A stretch of DNA of 64,000 nt from Aureliella helgolandensis (GTDB lineage Bacteria > Planctomycetota > Planctomycetia > Pirellulales > Pirellulaceae): NCBI RefSeq assembly GCF_007752135.1, contig NZ_CP036298.1:5704859-5768858 (forward strand), given 5' to 3'. Position numbers and translations under genes: made by a program. Below are positions 9,501-18,477 of this stretch, one piece after another (the stretch's first letter is position 1; each line of letters starts with the position of its first letter). The notes under the pieces were generated by a model, which worked only from the letters and a program-made list of their open reading frames with translations, searched no databases and had not been told where the DNA came from.

Positions 9501-9956
9501 ATGAACCCCTACTCTTATAACGATTTAAAGACACTTTGTCATGCGCCCGTCAGCGAGGCAGATTTTGGCATATGGATACAACAGCAGGACGTAATCGGAT
9601 TTTTGTCCCGCGATGCCATGGACGATGAGATCATCGTTCATGCTTCAATGCCGTACGCTTACCTGCACGCAGTGTTTGCGAATAAGTTTGATCTTGGCGC
9701 ATTGGTCGGCGAGCAGCTCGAAACATGGGATGTCGATGCGAGCGCGGGTTGGAGCGTGGTGTCCGACTCAACCGAGACATGGATCGAGGGCCCGCTCGAG
9801 CGCAGCAACAATCTTGTCTTCAGAGGAGGTGAAAAGATCGTTTTTGTTCGAGACTTCGAGGGGAGCACGGATTCCGCTTGCTACTACGAACTAAACCAGA
9901 AACTGGCGCATGTTCTGCGACTGCACTATATGCCGGAAAGAGGAGCTTGGTGCTGA
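9501..9956 (+). CDS. Unknown protein, 5' part of a gene cut by in-frame TGA
   Basis: The 151-codon frame ends at TGA 9954-9956. The same frame continues without another stop through 9957-10040 into the next ORF (LDEAGDIVEAFKT and so on). The two ORFs therefore look like one gene of about 550 codons interrupted once. The residues are acidic with several Trp; no known family is recognised. The alternative is two genuine genes, because the second has its own ATG with AAGGG eight bases upstream. Confidence 0.5.
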   Translation: MNPYSYNDLKTLCHAPVSEADFGIWIQQQDVIGFLSRDAMDDEIIVHASMPYAYLHAVFANKFDLGALVGEQLETWDVDASAGWSVVSDSTETWIEGPLERSNNLVFRGGEKIVFVRDFEGSTDSACYYELNQKLAHVLRLHYMPERGAWC

Positions 9957-10040
9957 CTCGATGAAGCCGGTGACATAGTAGAGGCGTTCAAAACTCGGGA
10001 AGTCAGTCTGTTAGACGGTAGTACGGCAAGGGTTGCAACT

Positions 10041-11162
10041 ATGCGCCAGGCCTATCTTCAGGAATTTTCAGAGTATAGCGGACTCATCCTTACTCGCATG
10101 TTTGACTTCACGCGTTTCAGATCTAACAAATCTGACGGATGGGGTGATTCGAGCGAGGAAACTCTAGTTAATCAGGACTTGATTCGTGGACGACTCAATG
10201 TTCAACAGACACTAGGAAGCTACTCGCGAGGTTTGCAAGTAATCCCGCTAAGTCAGTCGAGCGGAAGGGCGAAAAAGCGGTATGAGACGTTTATCGCTCA
10301 AGATCTGAGGCACCATGCGACCGGAGAGTTTTCCTGCGATCCCGACAAGCTGTCAAACTACTTTCTACCGACGGACAGCCCTCACGAGCTTTCACCAGCA
10401 TTTTTTCGCCCTGAAGTCCTGAGCAAGTACAAGGCTGATACTCAGAAGTACCGCATCGAGGAACGCAGAATCAACTGTCGCGGGGCCTGGACACTGGAGC
10501 ATTTCGGCATCAATGACGCCGGCCAAATTCATGCGTACTTGATGTATCTCGGTAGACTACCGCACAAAGAACAGCTTCATTGGAAGAGCTTCAACGAACC
10601 GCCCAAGACAGGCCTGACCGCGCACACGGTTGCCACAGACTTCGAAGGCGCATTCGTAGAAATTGACGACCCATTGCAAAATCTGAAGCGTCAACTCGCC
10701 AAGCTAGAACGGCATAGGGTTGGTTGGTGGAAACTTCGGGCGCTGGATCTTCCGAGATGCGCACAATACCCTGTAACGGATTCTCGCGACGAATGGGCAT
10801 CAGAATTGATGAACCTAGATAAACTTCTTGTAGAAGGGTTCGTTCATAAATGGCTACGTCGGATGGCGTGCAGCCTGGCGCGTGAACTGGATGAAAAGTG
10901 GCAGTCGCTACAACTTCTGCATGAATGTCTTGTCGGACAGGGCTTTGAAGAAGAGGCGTCGCGACAAATTACTGCTCCACTGCGACAGGTACACATGTAT
11001 CGGTCGAGGCTCAAGGGGCATGCGTCGGAGAGCGAGCCTCGTGAGCTCGAAGCCGCAGCTCGACGCGAGTTTGGCGACCTACGAAATCACTTCCGCGAAC
11101 TTTGTAGCAAGTGCGATGAGTCCATACGAGTGATAACTTCGGCATTCGCAGGCGGTCTATAA
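10041..11162 (+). CDS. Unknown protein, 3' part of the TGA-split gene
   Basis: The 373-codon ORF is in the same frame as 9501-9956. It begins at ATG 10041 with an AAGGG-like ribosome-binding site, but upstream in-frame codons back to the TGA are also open. The product is rich in Arg and Glu, with helical C-terminal segments (about residues 230-370) and no family I recognise. It is followed four bases later by the next ORF. Whether it is translated alone, as part of a recoded protein, or is a pseudogene fragment cannot be decided by eye. Confidence 0.5.
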   Translation: MRQAYLQEFSEYSGLILTRMFDFTRFRSNKSDGWGDSSEETLVNQDLIRGRLNVQQTLGSYSRGLQVIPLSQSSGRAKKRYETFIAQDLRHHATGEFSCDPDKLSNYFLPTDSPHELSPAFFRPEVLSKYKADTQKYRIEERRINCRGAWTLEHFGINDAGQIHAYLMYLGRLPHKEQLHWKSFNEPPKTGLTAHTVATDFEGAFVEIDDPLQNLKRQLAKLERHRVGWWKLRALDLPRCAQYPVTDSRDEWASELMNLDKLLVEGFVHKWLRRMACSLARELDEKWQSLQLLHECLVGQGFEEEASRQITAPLRQVHMYRSRLKGHASESEPRELEAAARREFGDLRNHFRELCSKCDESIRVITSAFAGGL

Positions 11163-11166
11163 TTAC

Positions 11167-11886
11167 TTGAAGCAAGATTGGAGTCTAACCTTGAACGCTG
11201 CTACACGATCAGAATCCAACTACGATCGCATTCTCCTAAATGCAGGAGTCACTGTCAAACCAATCAACGAAGCAAGAACGACAAGGCCGGATCGAGAACT
11301 TATTCTTCATGGCCAAAAAGTGGTAGCCGAATGGAAGGAGAAAATCAAAGGTGCTTTTGAATCGAACATGATTCAAAGTCGAACTCATTTCAGCTTCTGG
11401 GGATGTGAGGAAGGTTCTCAACAGATTCGTCCGAATGGAAGGGTGGACTGGTCGGGATGGGCAGGTCACCTCGCAAAAGCAATTCAGCAACTCAAGGACG
11501 CGTCAGAGGATGGCTTACCTACGTTGGCGGGACTCCAGTCCCACTCTATAAAAGCGGAGCTCGATCCAACGAGTTTGTTCATACTAATGTATGGGCACGG
11601 AGCGAGAGTCAACGAAAATCGGCTAATCGTTTCACAAAATGACTGTGCCGGAGAATTGCCTGTGGCAGCCGGATTCGCTGATTGGCCAGTATTGAGCGCC
11701 GTCGGTTATCTCGTCGGCGAGAAGATCAGTGTTTACGCGAACTGCTTTGCAAGAGTTCCACTCGATCCAGCCTGGTTTCAGTATGATTGTTTTGGCCCCG
11801 TGTACATTCCAGGTGGCAACCACAATTCGCCAACTTGGCAGGAGTGGCGAAGTGGAGAGATGCCTATCCGCGGAGTTGTTCGCTAG
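11167..11886 (+). CDS. Unknown protein with a possible PD-(D/E)XK motif
   Basis: The frame opens with TTG 11167. A second TTG at 11191 has GGAG seven bases upstream and may be the true start. Residues about 39-60 contain RPDRELILHG then VVAEWKEK, the spacing and strand pattern (PD, then ExK) of a PD-(D/E)XK nuclease core. The rest matches no family I know. The position behind the AlbA_2 gene and the split gene fits a nuclease partner in a defence operon, but this is inference from one short motif. Confidence 0.5.
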   Translation: MKQDWSLTLNAATRSESNYDRILLNAGVTVKPINEARTTRPDRELILHGQKVVAEWKEKIKGAFESNMIQSRTHFSFWGCEEGSQQIRPNGRVDWSGWAGHLAKAIQQLKDASEDGLPTLAGLQSHSIKAELDPTSLFILMYGHGARVNENRLIVSQNDCAGELPVAAGFADWPVLSAVGYLVGEKISVYANCFARVPLDPAWFQYDCFGPVYIPGGNHNSPTWQEWRSGEMPIRGVVR

Positions 11887-11944
11887 CTTGTGTAGCTAAT
11901 TTGGAGGGCAACCATGGAACAAATTAGGACCATTGATGGCGTAG

Positions 11945-12481
11945 ACGCTTGCCAATTCGCTGGAGCACATGGGCGTCGATCGAATTGATTCGTATCTCCT
12001 GCATGGCCCTAGTCGTGGCGCTGGGCTCGGCGTAGAAGACTGGGCGGCCTGGCAGGCAATGGAGCAGATCCATGAAAGCGGTCGTGCGCGGCTGCTGGGA
12101 GTGAGCAACGTTTCCCTCGATCAGCTTGAGATTTTGTGCAAGGACGCCAAGGTTAAACCGCGTTTTGTACAGAATCGGTGCTTTGCCGTGAGCGGCTGGG
12201 ATCGTGCTGTCCGCGTCTTTTGTAAAACCAACGGCATTGTCTATCAAGGATTCTCACTGTTGACTGCCAACCGCGGCGCGATGGCAAGCCGGCAGTTGGC
12301 GACGTTCGCTCAACGCCACGGTTGCTCACCAGCACAGATCATTTTCCGCTTTGCCATCGACGTAGGGATGATCCCGCTGACCGGCACGACGGACGCACAG
12401 CATATGCAGTCGGACTTAGGGGTACTCGCCATGCAACTACAGGCGGACGAAATTGAGGCTATTGAGTGCATGACGGGATAG
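11945..12481 (+). pseudogene. Aldo/keto reductase fragment (N-terminus missing)
   Basis: The frame encodes only the C-terminal two thirds of an aldo/keto reductase: SLEHMGVDRIDSYLLHG, then GVSNVS, then GMIPLTGTTD near the NADP-binding end. A stop at 11942 closes the frame on the left. The catalytic Asp, Tyr and Lys of the tetrad would lie before this point and are absent; only the His in YLLHG remains. A GGAGG-ATG at 11899-11916 reads only 24 codons in another frame. It is most likely a decayed gene truncated by a rearrangement. Confidence 0.75.
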
Positions 12482-12692
12482 CTCAAACGCCGCCGTTGTT
12501 TATTCTCCAATGGGCTAGTCTACTACGGCTGTTTCTAATCCATTGATTCGTGCGATTATTCGGGCGTTGCCCTGCGGGCCGGGCTGCTTCGGGCTTCGCT
12601 TTCGCTACGGTCTGCTGCCGAAGACTGCTTCGCACCCTACACATCCCTAACGCGTAGGAATTATCAAACCGGGAGTAGGTACTGTCTGTGGA

Positions 12693-12783
12693 CCTTCCGA
12701 TCATGCCACGGCGTTCAAGGTCCGCTTGCGAGGCGCTCGCTGCTGCTTTTGCTGTGCAAAAGGCTCCACCTTGACCTGCCGTG
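12693..12783 (+). ncRNA. Structured leader element, copy 1
   Basis: This stretch is repeated at 30866-30958. The ends pair: CACGGC (12707) with GCCGTG (12778), and CAAGGT (12716) with ACCTTG (12768). An inner hairpin is CTTTTGC-tgt-GCAAAAG (12746-12762). Copy 2 has CTTTCGC-tgc-GCGAAAG at the same place, so one T-A pair became C-G on both sides, which supports a conserved fold. Each copy ends 85-87 bases before the start codon of the following gene, suggesting a 5'-leader with a regulatory role. No named riboswitch class is recognised. The preceding bases 12482-12692 show no gene. Confidence 0.6.
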
Positions 12784-12868
12784 CCTCTCAGAGCTCGGGC
12801 CACCGACGGGCTCAGGAATTCTTGAACAATCGGCATCGGTCGGGATGCCAACCTAAGGAGATTGCAAA

Positions 12869-13414
12869 ATGTCAATCACAGTAAAAGAAAAGGAACATTG
12901 GAAAGAACGCATCGGACGCCGCATCGATCTTGCAATCGAGGAACTGGAATCTAAGGAAGATCCGGGTTTTCGAAAGCGAATCCAACAGTCCGCAGAAGAA
13001 CGTGCTTGGAAGTCACTGGGCTTGGACAAACTACGCGAAGAATACAAACGCCTTGCACAAGAGGTTTCGCAGATCGACGAAAAACGCGCACAGATTGCGG
13101 CCGAAATGATGAAGCAAGTTGGTAGCACTGCGGCACCTCATAGCTACCGCAATGATCCGCCGTTTGAAGTCCAGACTTGTGTTAGTCGCAGACGCGAGGT
13201 TCATGAGAAGGAGCTCTTGGCAGAGAATCCTCTGGGCCAGAAGATTCTTCATTTGCAACGTGAAAAGGACGAGCTCCTGGATACAGTTTGGCTCGCCACG
13301 TCCTCATCGCAGATCAAGGAGTTGTGGGGAAGCTTCGCTAAGTTGCTGAGCTGGGAGCCATCTGAGCTTCAGAAGTATGCTCTTTCCATCGCGCCTTCCA
13401 CCAGCGACGAATAG
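12869..13414 (+). CDS. Unknown charged helical protein
   Basis: The 181-residue product is very rich in Lys, Arg and Glu and is predicted mostly helical, with heptad-like stretches (residues about 45-85, LREEYKRLAQEVSQIDEKR, and 115-140). There is no signal peptide or known domain. The start is well supported by TAAGGAG nine bases upstream. The gene stands alone between the structured leader and a strong terminator, so it is a single-gene transcription unit. Sharing its leader with the ArdC-like gene at 31 kb suggests both belong to one mobile element and one control circuit; this is inference. Confidence 0.7.
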   Translation: MSITVKEKEHWKERIGRRIDLAIEELESKEDPGFRKRIQQSAEERAWKSLGLDKLREEYKRLAQEVSQIDEKRAQIAAEMMKQVGSTAAPHSYRNDPPFEVQTCVSRRREVHEKELLAENPLGQKILHLQREKDELLDTVWLATSSSQIKELWGSFAKLLSWEPSELQKYALSIAPSTSDE

Positions 13415-13434
13415 TCGATCGCCAATATCCAACG

Positions 13435-13460
13435 GCTGCCCGGTCCTCGGGCAGCTTTTT
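13435..13460 (+). terminator. Rho-independent terminator
   Basis: GCTGCCCG-gtcct-CGGGCAGC forms a perfect 8-bp stem followed by TTTTT. It lies 20 bases after the stop of the helical-protein gene. Confidence 0.85.
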
Positions 13461-13510
13461 CCAAACCAATCGCATTTTTACACGCATCTGCCAACCATCG
13501 CACGTTGGGT

Positions 13511-14851
13511 CTACCGAACATCCATCCGCTTCGCTCCGCGCAGTTCAGCGGTTGGGATACCACGCGTTTTCGCCAACGGATCGAGATACCAACGATAGTG
13601 CCCATAGTCAGTTGCAAATAGGTAGGCCTTGTTCTCCTCGTGCCATTTGACCCAAGAGGCAGACTCCATTGACGATGGTCCGTCGGGCACGTAACGAGTC
13701 AATAACTTTTTTGCCCGTTGAGCCACAACGGAGTCTGATGATGCCAGCTCTCCGATAACCACCGGCAGAAATTCAGGGTCGTCAAAGCCCATTTCTAAAC
13801 TAGCCAGATCTTGATCAATCTCGAGCTTGCTGTTGGCATCAGTCGTAAAATAGGATGTGTTCTCGCTCGCCCATTTTGCCTTGGCATCGGCATCGCCTTG
13901 AGCCTGAATCGTCTTCCAAAGCTCTGGTGTAACCATGTCCTCAACCCAACTGGCGCGGCTTGGATTATCCAGCCAAGCGGCGACGGTCGAACGAGGTCGC
14001 GCGCTGGGACCTACAAAGACTGAAGGCGTAATTGATATCGGTCGATCCTGACTGAAGTTGCTGATGTAGGCGATCGCGTTCAGCAGCATTTTGGTGCCGA
14101 TGTCATTCATCTCCTTCGGCGACTGTTGGAATCCGAAATGCAAGAGGTTGCCTTGCCGCCAAATGGCGGCGGCTGTTGGAGTCTTGTGATTGACGCCGCC
14201 GCAAAAAAACTCGACATCGGGATAGATGTCGAACGCTGTCGAGTAGGTGCACCAGCCAGCGCGCCAATTTTCCTTGAAGTCGTCGACAACCGGAATCACG
14301 CTGATCGTGCTGGCATCGAGGTCATCTTGGAATGCCTCAGGTGTTTCGATCTGAATGGTTGCGCTACGATCGATGTGAAACGGAGATTCGAAGATAGGAT
14401 GGTCCTTTAAGTCGTACGCCACTGGATCGAGGCAGGTACAGCCGGAACCGCCACCCAGTTGCCACACGCAGGCCAAGTTTAGCCCAGCGCTTCCCAGCAG
14501 CACCGTTGGACGGCTCCAGTTTTCCCGTTTCCCCAGCGGCGATTCGCCTGCGTTTCGCTCTAATCGGGCCTCCTCATTTTGCGGCCAGTCCAAGAGTACA
14601 ACATCAAACCTATCTGCCAAGGCGGGATCGAATGAATTACGGTCTGCGATTTCGATTGTCCCCACATGGCCCTTTAGAAAGTCGACGTACTCGTTGGAAC
14701 GCTCGGAGCCCACAAAAAGCACTCGCAACTGAGTAAGGTCCGCTGCGGCTGCTGTCCCTTGGTAAAGACTCGCGGCAAGCAATAACGCCACCACTCCGAG
14801 TCGCGGCAAGTTGTAGAGCAGATACGAATTGGAACCACGGCTTTTCATCAA
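13511..14851 (-). CDS. Exported protein of unknown function, possible GATase1/ThuA-like N-terminal fold
   Basis: The protein has 446 residues with a signal peptide (LGVVALLLAASLYQGTAAAA, cleavage near residue 36). The N-terminal half begins LRVLFVG and has FDVVLLDWPQ and WSRPTVLLGSAGLNL strands, recalling class I glutamine-amidotransferase-like folds such as ThuA, without a visible nucleophile elbow. The C-terminal half (about 300-446) is mostly helical and ends WYLDPLAKTRG. Such exported proteins are common in Planctomycetes and mostly uncharacterised. It lies 10 bases after the lipoprotein gene 14862-15491 on the same strand and is probably its operon partner. Confidence 0.65.
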   Translation of the reverse strand: MMKSRGSNSYLLYNLPRLGVVALLLAASLYQGTAAAADLTQLRVLFVGSERSNEYVDFLKGHVGTIEIADRNSFDPALADRFDVVLLDWPQNEEARLERNAGESPLGKRENWSRPTVLLGSAGLNLACVWQLGGGSGCTCLDPVAYDLKDHPIFESPFHIDRSATIQIETPEAFQDDLDASTISVIPVVDDFKENWRAGWCTYSTAFDIYPDVEFFCGGVNHKTPTAAAIWRQGNLLHFGFQQSPKEMNDIGTKMLLNAIAYISNFSQDRPISITPSVFVGPSARPRSTVAAWLDNPSRASWVEDMVTPELWKTIQAQGDADAKAKWASENTSYFTTDANSKLEIDQDLASLEMGFDDPEFLPVVIGELASSDSVVAQRAKKLLTRYVPDGPSSMESASWVKWHEENKAYLFATDYGHYRWYLDPLAKTRGIPTAELRGAKRMDVR

Positions 14852-14861
14852 TATCTCCTTG

Positions 14862-15491
14862 TTAAAGCGAAGTCGAACGTTCTACGCGTACGGGTAGTTG
14901 CATAACGACTTCTTCCGGGGGCAGGCAAGCCAGATCGTTGCAAACTTGGAACTTGACTCGAATGGTCAGCAAGAACGTCCCGTACTCCGGCGAAATCATT
15001 TTCAATGGCAGGTGAGCCGTGAACGAGTTGCGGAAAACCGGTTTTCCAACTTCGGTTTCGTCCGTGGCGGGTAAAATCGCTTCGCCCACATTCACTGATG
15101 ACACATCAACATCCCCTTGAATGGAAAGGGGCGTGAAAGGGCTCGATGACGGTACAGCACCATATACGTGCGATCCCCGCTTTATGCTGATATCCACGGC
15201 AACTTCAACTGGATGCTCGGTTGTTCCGCCGAGTTCAGTTACCGAAGCTTCGATATTGACATTGCCTGCCTGGTCCGTTGCGATTGCCGGGTCTACCAGG
15301 GAGATCTGCCAGCCGGTTTCGACCGTATTTGCATCGGAACCCGCTAGCGGTTGGTCACGTGACTGGCAGCCACCAAGAAAAAACAAAGTAAGAACGGCAA
15401 ATAGGGCGTTGTTCGGTCGCGGCCAATGCAGAGTGTGCTGGCTACGTGCGGCTTCCGTACGAATGGCTGTCGAGTCGGATGGAATTCTCAT
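14862..15491 (-). CDS. Lipoprotein with a DsbD N-terminal-like domain
   Basis: The N terminus carries a hydrophobic segment ending in a lipobox-like LFFLGGC (about residue 42), so the protein is probably lipid-anchored. Residues about 60-205 form a beta-sandwich typical of the DsbD N-terminal/DsbC-corrector domain: KRGSHVYGAVP near the start and FQVCNDLACLPPEEV at the end, with the characteristic C-x5-C-x-PP. In DsbD this domain passes electrons to periplasmic thiol proteins. Here no transmembrane DsbD core is present, so the role may be binding or electron relay. The start is uncertain because about 25 residues precede the hydrophobic segment. Confidence 0.65.
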   Translation of the reverse strand: MRIPSDSTAIRTEAARSQHTLHWPRPNNALFAVLTLFFLGGCQSRDQPLAGSDANTVETGWQISLVDPAIATDQAGNVNIEASVTELGGTTEHPVEVAVDISIKRGSHVYGAVPSSSPFTPLSIQGDVDVSSVNVGEAILPATDETEVGKPVFRNSFTAHLPLKMISPEYGTFLLTIRVKFQVCNDLACLPPEEVVMQLPVRVERSTSL

Positions 15492-15852
15492 AGCTGGCCC
15501 TGTCTGGACTGTACCGGGATAGAGATATTGTATCCTCTAACAGTAGATTCGTACGTGGCCGAGACCGATTGCTGGTTGAAACCGCTCTGGGGTCCAGCGC
15601 GAGAAAAAAGACCACTTTTGCACCGCTCAGACGCATCGGTTGATGCAATCAGACGACTTTGAGATCGCGCGAATCTGCTTCGGTCATTGGGACCGATGCA
15701 AACTGGATCGACAGTTAAATGCTCCGGTCACGCCCACATAAGTCACTCGGCTTGAGCTGCGTGGGATCATTTCGACTGCGCGTTGCTATGACGTGCAAGA
15801 GACTGCGTGAATCAGATTGATGCGACCTCGGTTTGACGGACCGAAGTGGGAG
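15492..15852. other. Intergenic stretch without a recognised gene
   Basis: About 360 bases separate the lipoprotein start from the end of the WYL regulator gene. I see no credible ORF, tRNA or strong terminator. It may hold the promoter of the minus-strand exported-protein operon. Confidence 0.5.
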
Positions 15853-16737
15853 TCAATCAGCCGATATCTTCGTTTTTGCACGAATTCGTTCCACTTCACC
15901 ACGGTTCACAAGCACGATCCTTTGCCGTTCTGGGCGGACGAGTTTTGGGTCCTGATCCAGACCAAGATGGCGTTCGAGGTAGAACGATAGAGAAACACGA
16001 GTTTCGATCGAGCTAATTCCGTTGACCATCCCAAAGTCAAGTTCCACCGCTTTCTTCGCCCCCGGACTTAACTCCGGGTTCGGCTCTAGGAGAAAAGTCA
16101 CTGATTTGTTCCATTCCGCATCAGTCGCTGCGTCGACTTCGACCGAGCGAGATTCCGCAACTTCCAATACACGAGTGAGTACAAAGTCTCGGAATTCCTC
16201 ATTGCGTTGGCACCAAGCGCGAGTGTGCCAACTGAACCCGTCGAATCCCAGTGCATGCGGCGCGATCCAGCGCCAGCGTGATGTATTCGACCCGGCGGAC
16301 TGATACTTAATCTTCAACTCAAACGAGCTGCGGATCGATGCGATTATCTTCCGAAGAATCTCGGGCTCGACCGTCCTGCGGAGAATCGGAACAATGGAGA
16401 ACTCGGGCATTCGCTGTGCCCACGTTTCGCCCTTGCCGACAAATCCCGATTCGCGAAGCCGCAAACGAGCCAAATAGGCATCGCCCGACGGTTCAAGTTG
16501 TAAAGGGGCAAATTTTTCGGTGGGCCGATACGTCTTGCCGTGACTGTCGTACTCTATGCTGTCCGGGGAAAGCTCTTGGTAACGCCGAAGGTCTGCAGAT
16601 GCCTGTGGGACAGAAATCCCGAAGGTGTCCACCAAGTCGGACCGGTTGATTTGCCCCTCCCAGTAAAGACGGAATTCAATGAATTCCAGCCGCCGCTGAA
16701 TGCTGTGTCGAATTTCACGGTTTTCTGGCTTGGCCAC
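15853..16737 (-). CDS. capW: WYL-domain transcriptional regulator, CapW-like
   Basis: The protein has 294 residues: an N-terminal winged helix (about 8-75, INRSDLVDTFGISVPQASADLRRYQ), a WYL domain (about 135-215, with WRWIAPHALGFDGFSWHTRAWC) and a C-terminal WCX-type domain. It is divergent from the CBASS operon across 123 bases. CapW/BrxR-type WYL repressors are known to sit in exactly this position, binding a palindrome in the shared promoter and keeping the defence operon low until a ligand signals infection. That role here is inferred from domain order and position. HTH/WYL assignment is firm. Confidence 0.88.
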   Translation of the reverse strand: MAKPENREIRHSIQRRLEFIEFRLYWEGQINRSDLVDTFGISVPQASADLRRYQELSPDSIEYDSHGKTYRPTEKFAPLQLEPSGDAYLARLRLRESGFVGKGETWAQRMPEFSIVPILRRTVEPEILRKIIASIRSSFELKIKYQSAGSNTSRWRWIAPHALGFDGFSWHTRAWCQRNEEFRDFVLTRVLEVAESRSVEVDAATDAEWNKSVTFLLEPNPELSPGAKKAVELDFGMVNGISSIETRVSLSFYLERHLGLDQDPKLVRPERQRIVLVNRGEVERIRAKTKISAD

Positions 16738-16777
16738 AGTTGCTAACCTGAGCAGGATGGGTATACTTTTCCGACGG

Positions 16778-16792
16778 GTAAAGAAACTTTAC
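16778..16792. promoter_or_regulatory. Candidate CapW operator palindrome
   Basis: GTAAAG-aaa-CTTTAC is a perfect 6+6 inverted repeat in the gap between the divergent regulator and the CBASS operon. It is followed by TTATATAGT (16795-16803), which could serve as a -10 element for the operon. A palindrome here is the expected target of a dimeric WYL repressor. Confidence 0.6.
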
Positions 16793-16860
16793 TCTTATAT
16801 AGTCAGTCATGGTCCCCTGTTTGTCAATCAAGAGAGTCCGCAAGACGGGAATTCGGCGAA

Positions 16861-18477
16861 ATGCACGATCCGATCGACATTGCAATTGTCACAGCCCTCA
16901 AAGTGGAACGTGAGGCCGTTGTTGCGCGCTTAAGCAATGTCGAAAAGCTGCAATTTCCCAACGAGCCCCTGACATTTTACGCCGGTTCGTTGCCGCTGTC
17001 TGGGACGGAATCCTATCGAATTGTAGTTGTTCAATGCCATGACATGGGAAACAACGACGCCGGAATCGCTACCACAAGGACGATTCAACGCTTCGAGCCT
17101 CAATGCGTTTTGATGGTTGGAATCGCGGGGGGGGTGTCTGGAAAGGCAAACCTTGGGGACGTCGTTGTTTCGCAGTACGCTCACTACTACGAATTTGCAA
17201 AACTGAAGGGGGAAGGTCGCGAGAATCGCCCGCAACAGTGGCCGTCGGATGTCCTGTTGTACGCTCGCGCTCAACACTATGACGAGGCCGACTGGCGGGG
17301 CGACATTCGTCAAAACTGCCCAGACTCGGATACGCCTGAGTTCCAGCCTGATGTGCGATTCGGCCCGATCGCATGCGGTGACAAGGTTGTAGAAAGTGAG
17401 GATGAGCTAAACGCGATTCGCAACCAATGCCCCAAAATGCTTGCTGTCGCGATGGAGGGGTGGGGAGTAGCCAAGGCGGTCGGAGCTGATGGCAGTTCGA
17501 TTCGGTACTTAGAGATCCGCGCGATTTCTGACCAAGCGGTTTCTGGAAAAAATGACGACTGGCACCTCTATGCAGCAAACGCTGCCGCCGCTTTTGCCAT
17601 CGGCTTACTCAAAACATCGCCGGTGAGACCAATTCAGGCCGTCGAGCGGGAGGCTGCATCCGGCGTCGCTCGTCCAACGCTGATCGTCACCGCGCAATCG
17701 TTACGCTCGATTTCGGGCGAGGAAGTCATTTCTGCACTTCCCTCGGCAATCCAAAACGGACGGCTCGATTTTTACGAGTTGGACTTCACTGATTTGGTTG
17801 ACAACAAACGACTGATCGACCCTCATGAAGCCGCCCGCCGTATCACTGCGCCCGAAGGTGATTTTCTTCAGACTCTAGCTGGCCATCCGCAGCATCAGCT
17901 TACATTCCACGGATTGTGTTCAATACCACCAGTCGTGCTTGCCGGCCATGTTGTGAGTGATCGACAGTCAGTGATGCTGTTTGACTTCCAGCCGGAGTCT
18001 GGCGACTGGATCTGGCCGGAAAGCAATGAGGAACATCCAGCGTTAGCTCTGGAGCAGCAGCCCGGACGGCGGGTTCTGAAGGCCGGTGATGTAATTATCC
18101 GAGTCTCGGTGAGTTACCCAGTATCCGCCGACGAAGTGGCGCGTCTCGACTTACCTGCTGTGGCCAGCTTTCATCTCTCTGTGCAGAATCCCGTTCGAGG
18201 CATTGTCCGAAGCCAAGAGCAAACGATTACTTACGGACGTCAGTTTCGGCAATTGCTCGATTCACTGAAGATGCAAGTTCCAAATGCGGAACGCATCCAT
18301 CTTTTCTACGCAGGGCCGATGGCGCTCGCATTCAACATCGGGCAGCAAGTATCCGAAAACATCCACCCACCGGTGGTCGTTTGGAATTTTTCACGCGGAT
18401 ATGACTGGGCGATTGACCTCAAGAAGGCGATCACCGGTGAAGCCTGCATTTTGACATCAGAGGATCTTCAACAGTGA
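16861..18477 (+). CDS. CBASS effector: nucleoside phosphorylase/nucleosidase fused to SAVED
   Basis: Residues 1 to about 245 are a PNP/MTAN-type phosphorylase-nucleosidase domain: IAIVTALKVEREAV at the start, GIAGGVSGKANLGDVVV, the AVAMEGWGV active-site segment and RAISDQAVSG. Residues about 300-538 are a SAVED sensor: RQFRQLLDSL, then ERIHLFYAGPMALAFNIGQ and PPVVVWNF. SAVED domains bind cyclic oligonucleotides made by CD-NTases; binding then activates the fused effector. The expected activity is cleavage of a nucleoside or nucleotide pool, causing abortive infection, but the true substrate is unknown. The stop overlaps the next gene (GTGA). Confidence 0.88.
   Translation: MHDPIDIAIVTALKVEREAVVARLSNVEKLQFPNEPLTFYAGSLPLSGTESYRIVVVQCHDMGNNDAGIATTRTIQRFEPQCVLMVGIAGGVSGKANLGDVVVSQYAHYYEFAKLKGEGRENRPQQWPSDVLLYARAQHYDEADWRGDIRQNCPDSDTPEFQPDVRFGPIACGDKVVESEDELNAIRNQCPKMLAVAMEGWGVAKAVGADGSSIRYLEIRAISDQAVSGKNDDWHLYAANAAAAFAIGLLKTSPVRPIQAVEREAASGVARPTLIVTAQSLRSISGEEVISALPSAIQNGRLDFYELDFTDLVDNKRLIDPHEAARRITAPEGDFLQTLAGHPQHQLTFHGLCSIPPVVLAGHVVSDRQSVMLFDFQPESGDWIWPESNEEHPALALEQQPGRRVLKAGDVIIRVSVSYPVSADEVARLDLPAVASFHLSVQNPVRGIVRSQEQTITYGRQFRQLLDSLKMQVPNAERIHLFYAGPMALAFNIGQQVSENIHPPVVVWNFSRGYDWAIDLKKAITGEACILTSEDLQQ

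Noticed and set aside
9954-9956. Selenocysteine codon
   Set aside because: I see no clear bacterial SECIS hairpin directly after the TGA and no selenoprotein family; nonsense mutation or restart is simpler.
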